Source: Seleniivibrio woodruffii (lineage in GTDB: Bacteria > Chrysiogenota > Deferribacteres > Deferribacterales > Geovibrionaceae). From it: a DNA stretch of 64,000 bases. A program made the translations under genes and the position numbers. This document shows positions 61,319-64,000 of the stretch, piece after piece (the stretch's first letter is position 1; each line of letters begins with the position of its first letter). The DNA lies in the NCBI RefSeq assembly GCF_029267515.1, contig NZ_JAJUIS010000003.1, positions 62,001 through 126,000 on the forward strand. The letters run 5' to 3'. Below the pieces are notes generated by a model. The model saw only the letters and a program-made list of their open reading frames with translations, searched no databases and was not told the origin of the DNA.

Positions 61319-63526
61319 ATGGCTGAAATTATCATAAATAATAAACCCTATTCTTTCAGCGAGGGCGAGTCCATTCTCGATGTCGCAAACAGAAACGGGA
61401 TAAAGATTCCAACACTGTGCTACCTGAAAGACATCACACCCACGGGTGCGTGCAGACTCTGTCTTGTTGAGGTGGACGGCGCGGACAGGCTTCAGGCTGC
61501 CTGCGTAACCTACGCAATGGACGGCATGAAGATTGACACCGAAAACGAAAGGGTGTGGGCGAACAGAAAGCAGATGCTCGACTTCATCCTCATAAAACAC
61601 CCGCTGGACTGTCCCGTGTGCGACAAAGCCGGCGAGTGCGAGCTCCAGAACACCGCATACGAGTTCGGCATGATGGATGAGATAGTCACATCTGATAAAC
61701 CGAAAGATCCTGTGGTGAAATGGAACAAGATAGTCTATAACCAGAACCTCTGCGTTCTGTGCGAAAAATGTATAAAATCCTGCCATGAAATGACAGGCTG
61801 CTCTGCCCTCAAAATGGAGGACAGGGGCTTCTTTAACCATGTTACACCTGCTAAGGGCGACACTCTGAAATGTGACTTCTGCGGCACATGTATAGACAGA
61901 TGCCCTGTGGGCGCGCTTCTTGATGCCCAGTTCCACCACTCTGCAAGGGTGTGGGATCTGGAAAACGTCGTTACCTCCTCCGTTTTCTCTCCCTGCGGCG
62001 AACAGGTGGAATACGGTATGAAGGACGGACAGATAATGCGCGCAACAGCGGTGGGCAGCGGTCAGATATCATCATCCGACAGATTCGCCTACAAATATCT
62101 GGACAGTGAATCAAGAGCCCTTCATCCCGCCATCAACGGCAAGGACACTAACTGGGACGAGGCTACGGCGCTTCTGAAAGGCAAAATTGCCGGACTGAAA
62201 GGCTCCGAAGTCGCTCTCATCGCATCAGCATCCCTTACAAACGAAGCATACGCGGCTTATAAGAAACTTATGACCTCTATCGGTTCTTCAAACTATACAT
62301 GCGAAACCGACCTGTATTACGGCGATTTCTACGCAAAGTATGCAGAAAAGTTCGGCACTATGGAGAATATCGGCACTCTGGACGACGTTGCAGACAGCGA
62401 CATGGTATTCGTTATAGGTGCTGATTTCCGCAGAGAGTGCGTCGGCGTTAAACATAAGGTCATGAGCGCGGTAATCAAAAACGGCGCTCTGCTCTATACC
62501 GCCGGAACAAGAAAATATGAATACGAAACATTTGTCGCCAAGTCATTCATGGCTGAATACGGTGATTTCGCAGGCGCTCTTGAAGAGATGAAACAGGACG
62601 CATCTGCTCCTAAGCCCTCGTCAAACAAGAACGTTATCGAAGTCGAAAACGATCCGAACAGATATATTCCCGCACACCTTGCGAAAGCGAAAAAGGTTTC
62701 AGTGATTATAGGCAACGAATACATGCTCTCAGGTACACCCGCCGAGGCTGTGCTTGCCTTCTGCGACTTCATCGGTCAGGAAAAACTGAAATCAGTTATT
62801 GTTCTGAACGATCAGGTGAACCATATGGGCGCCATCGTCGCCGGGTTCATGGGCGGATACTCAGCAAAACAGCTTGAAAGCGACCTGAACGCCGGAAAGA
62901 TAAAACTGCTTATCAGCGCAGGGTTTAACGGCGTTAAGAGCTGCCCCCATGCCAAAAACCTTGAGGCTGCTTTCAGCAAAGCCGGAACTTTCGTTGCGGT
63001 TGATCTGTTCAAAGACGGTTCTGCGAAAAACGCACACGTTCTGCTGGGCGTCAAGGACAGCCTTGAAACAGTTGGAACCTTCACCACTCTGGACGGCAGG
63101 CTTGTTCCCGTTAACCGCGTTGTAATGGCGAAGGGCACACAGAAGACACACGTTCAGACTGCGGCATATCTTGGCGAGATAATCGGCTCGGAAGTATGCG
63201 CATGTGCATATGACACATTCAAATGTGAAGTTGCACCCATCTTCGGTGCTCAGGACATGGATATGGGCGAGGTTGACGGACACATCGCAAAAGTTAAAAC
63301 AAACAAATGGGAAAAGACGGCGTACACATATGCGAAACCCTCTCAGAAAGAGTGCATTATGCCAATCAACCCCAGATATCATACCAATATAATGACGGCG
63401 AAATCCTATGTTCCCGCAACCGGCGAGCACAGAGAATATCATTTCCCCGTTGTCGTTGAAAAGGTTACCTCCGCAGAATGTGCCGATATCGCTAAGGGCG
63501 TTGTCTGCGTGACAAAAGAATTCTGA
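61319..63526 (+). CDS. sfrA: SfrA-type NuoG-like iron-sulphur subunit
   Basis: A 735-residue protein with an N-terminal [2Fe-2S] domain (TLCYLKDITPTGACRLCLVEV), a NuoG-type CysHis [4Fe-4S] region (DCPVCDKAGECELQN), two further ferredoxin motifs (CVLCEKCIKSC and CDFCGTCIDRCPVGAL) and a long molybdopterin-oxidoreductase-like body that has no obvious molybdenum ligand, as in NuoG. It is the partner of SfrB; together they likely move electrons from NADPH to ferredoxin, quinone or artificial acceptors in the cytoplasm. Physiological acceptor unknown. A strong terminator follows. Confidence 0.82.
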   Translation: MAEIIINNKPYSFSEGESILDVANRNGIKIPTLCYLKDITPTGACRLCLVEVDGADRLQAACVTYAMDGMKIDTENERVWANRKQMLDFILIKHPLDCPVCDKAGECELQNTAYEFGMMDEIVTSDKPKDPVVKWNKIVYNQNLCVLCEKCIKSCHEMTGCSALKMEDRGFFNHVTPAKGDTLKCDFCGTCIDRCPVGALLDAQFHHSARVWDLENVVTSSVFSPCGEQVEYGMKDGQIMRATAVGSGQISSSDRFAYKYLDSESRALHPAINGKDTNWDEATALLKGKIAGLKGSEVALIASASLTNEAYAAYKKLMTSIGSSNYTCETDLYYGDFYAKYAEKFGTMENIGTLDDVADSDMVFVIGADFRRECVGVKHKVMSAVIKNGALLYTAGTRKYEYETFVAKSFMAEYGDFAGALEEMKQDASAPKPSSNKNVIEVENDPNRYIPAHLAKAKKVSVIIGNEYMLSGTPAEAVLAFCDFIGQEKLKSVIVLNDQVNHMGAIVAGFMGGYSAKQLESDLNAGKIKLLISAGFNGVKSCPHAKNLEAAFSKAGTFVAVDLFKDGSAKNAHVLLGVKDSLETVGTFTTLDGRLVPVNRVVMAKGTQKTHVQTAAYLGEIIGSEVCACAYDTFKCEVAPIFGAQDMDMGEVDGHIAKVKTNKWEKTAYTYAKPSQKECIMPINPRYHTNIMTAKSYVPATGEHREYHFPVVVEKVTSAECADIAKGVVCVTKEF

Positions 63527-63544
63527 TAATCAAGAATAATTGAT

Positions 63545-63575
63545 AAAAAAAGCCGACCTTGTGTCGGCTTTTTTT
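63545..63575 (+). terminator. Terminator behind sfrA
   Basis: A perfect 13-bp stem (aaaaaaagccgac / gtcggcttttttt) with a 5-base loop and T tract; A on the left makes it usable from the minus strand too, so it can end the GGDEF gene. Confidence 0.94.
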
Positions 63576-63600
63576 GTTGAGTCGCAGCTTCAAATTTAAT

Positions 63601-63725
63601 GAGATTGCTTCGTCAGCTTACAGTTTTTCGCATTGACACTGATTTACATCTTCGCGAAGAGCACAGACCGAAGGCTGAATAAGTCTGCTCTTTACTAATT
63701 GTCGAATACAGCGCCGCGGCGATCT
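63601..63725. repeat. Dispersed intergenic repeat copy
   Basis: Begins GAGATTGCTTCGTC and ends with GCCGCGGCGATCTGGTA, the same kind of ends as the copies at 16511 and 57549. Non-coding; lies between the terminator of sfrA and the end of the GGDEF gene. Confidence 0.45.
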
Positions 63726-63732
63726 GGTATTT

Positions 63733-64000
63733 TCATAAGTCTGTTATCACGCGGGATTTTCCGCCGTCTTTTTTCGCTTCATACATGAGACGGTCTGCTC
63801 TTTCAATAACTGCTTCGGCAGGAACGTCCGCATTGCTGAAAAGAGTTACTCCTATGCTGGCACCCACACTGCACTCGATACCAGTGCTTGAGATTATCGG
63901 TTTCTCCATGTTTCTCAGCAGTTTTTCTGCCAGCGCTGCCGCATCCTGAGGCTCTTTTATATCCTGAAGAAGTATAACAAATTCGTCTCCGCCTATTCGT
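63733..64000 (-). CDS. GGDEF-domain protein, C-terminal part (cut by window edge)
   Basis: An open frame of 89 codons read from the right edge to a TGA at 63733-63735. It begins RIGGDEFVILLQD, the signature of a diguanylate cyclase, followed by LAEKLLRNME, SVGASIGVTLF and ADRLMYEAKKDGGKSRV, all standard for the domain. Its N-terminal part and any sensor domain lie beyond the window. Confidence 0.93.
   Translation of the reverse strand, partial: RIGGDEFVILLQDIKEPQDAAALAEKLLRNMEKPIISSTGIECSVGASIGVTLFSNADVPAEAVIERADRLMYEAKKDGGKSRVITDL

Overview
The window is ordinary bacterial chromosome, gene-dense on both strands, with no rRNA, tRNA, CRISPR array or complete insertion sequence that I can see. 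The mix points to a Gram-negative, motile, anaerobically respiring bacterium: LpxK and a lipid A/LPS glycosyltransferase, SecDF-YajC, Tat, a nitrate/nitrite-type chemoreceptor, MoaA, an SfrAB-type NADPH oxidoreductase, a split archaeal-style glutamate synthase, and many sensor kinases of the HQWRQPLN type. Together these suggest a member of the Deferribacterota (Denitrovibrio/Geovibrio-like). That placement is inference from gene content, not from a marker-gene search.

Layout. 1-3.4 kb: 3' end of polA, a GAF-GGDEF protein and hisD, head to tail. 3.4-14.6 kb, minus strand: an exported nuclease, a NIT-domain chemoreceptor, a PAS sensor kinase, an exported glycoside-hydrolase-like protein, dnaX, a two-component operon with a small PAS-like protein between kinase and regulator, and an IclR regulator. 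14.8-16.5 kb: glycosyltransferase and lpxK. 16.5-17.6 kb: a repeat-rich gap, then a divergent Cas2-like/CII-like pair. 18.1-23.7 kb: three-gene glutamate synthase-like operon. 24-36 kb: exported protein, sensor kinase, PhzF, quinone oxidoreductase, an ABC importer of the TrpXYZ type, another kinase, methyltransferase, queuosine-precursor transporter, and an EVE/flavin-oxidoreductase/YbaK trio. 36-41 kb: membrane LuxR regulator, lipoprotein, CsoR-like repressor divergent from a TlpA thioredoxin, BFN nuclease-like protein. 41-45 kb: two convergent sensor kinases. 45-54 kb, minus strand: radC, epimerase, ndk, thrC, queA, tgt, yajC, secD, secF. 54-57.5 kb: tatB-tatC-moaA-larA-like. 57.6-59 kb: formyltransferase-like and exported membrane protein. 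59-63.5 kb: SfrB/SfrA pair. The right edge cuts a GGDEF protein.

The signal I find most interesting is shared by four of the five HQWRQPLN-like or related membrane/cytosolic kinases: a four-cysteine insert sits in the same place in each, between the dimerisation helices and the N-box of the ATPase domain, where the fifth kinase has none. It looks like a metal or redox site built into the ATP-binding domain. Other points of note are a set of genes whose best promoter puts the transcription start on the start codon (likely leaderless mRNAs), an A10 slippery run in dnaX with stops in both other frames, a cysteine-free CsoR-like repressor with a perfect 24-bp palindrome, and an HK/PAS/RR operon with a cysteine-rich PAS-like partner.
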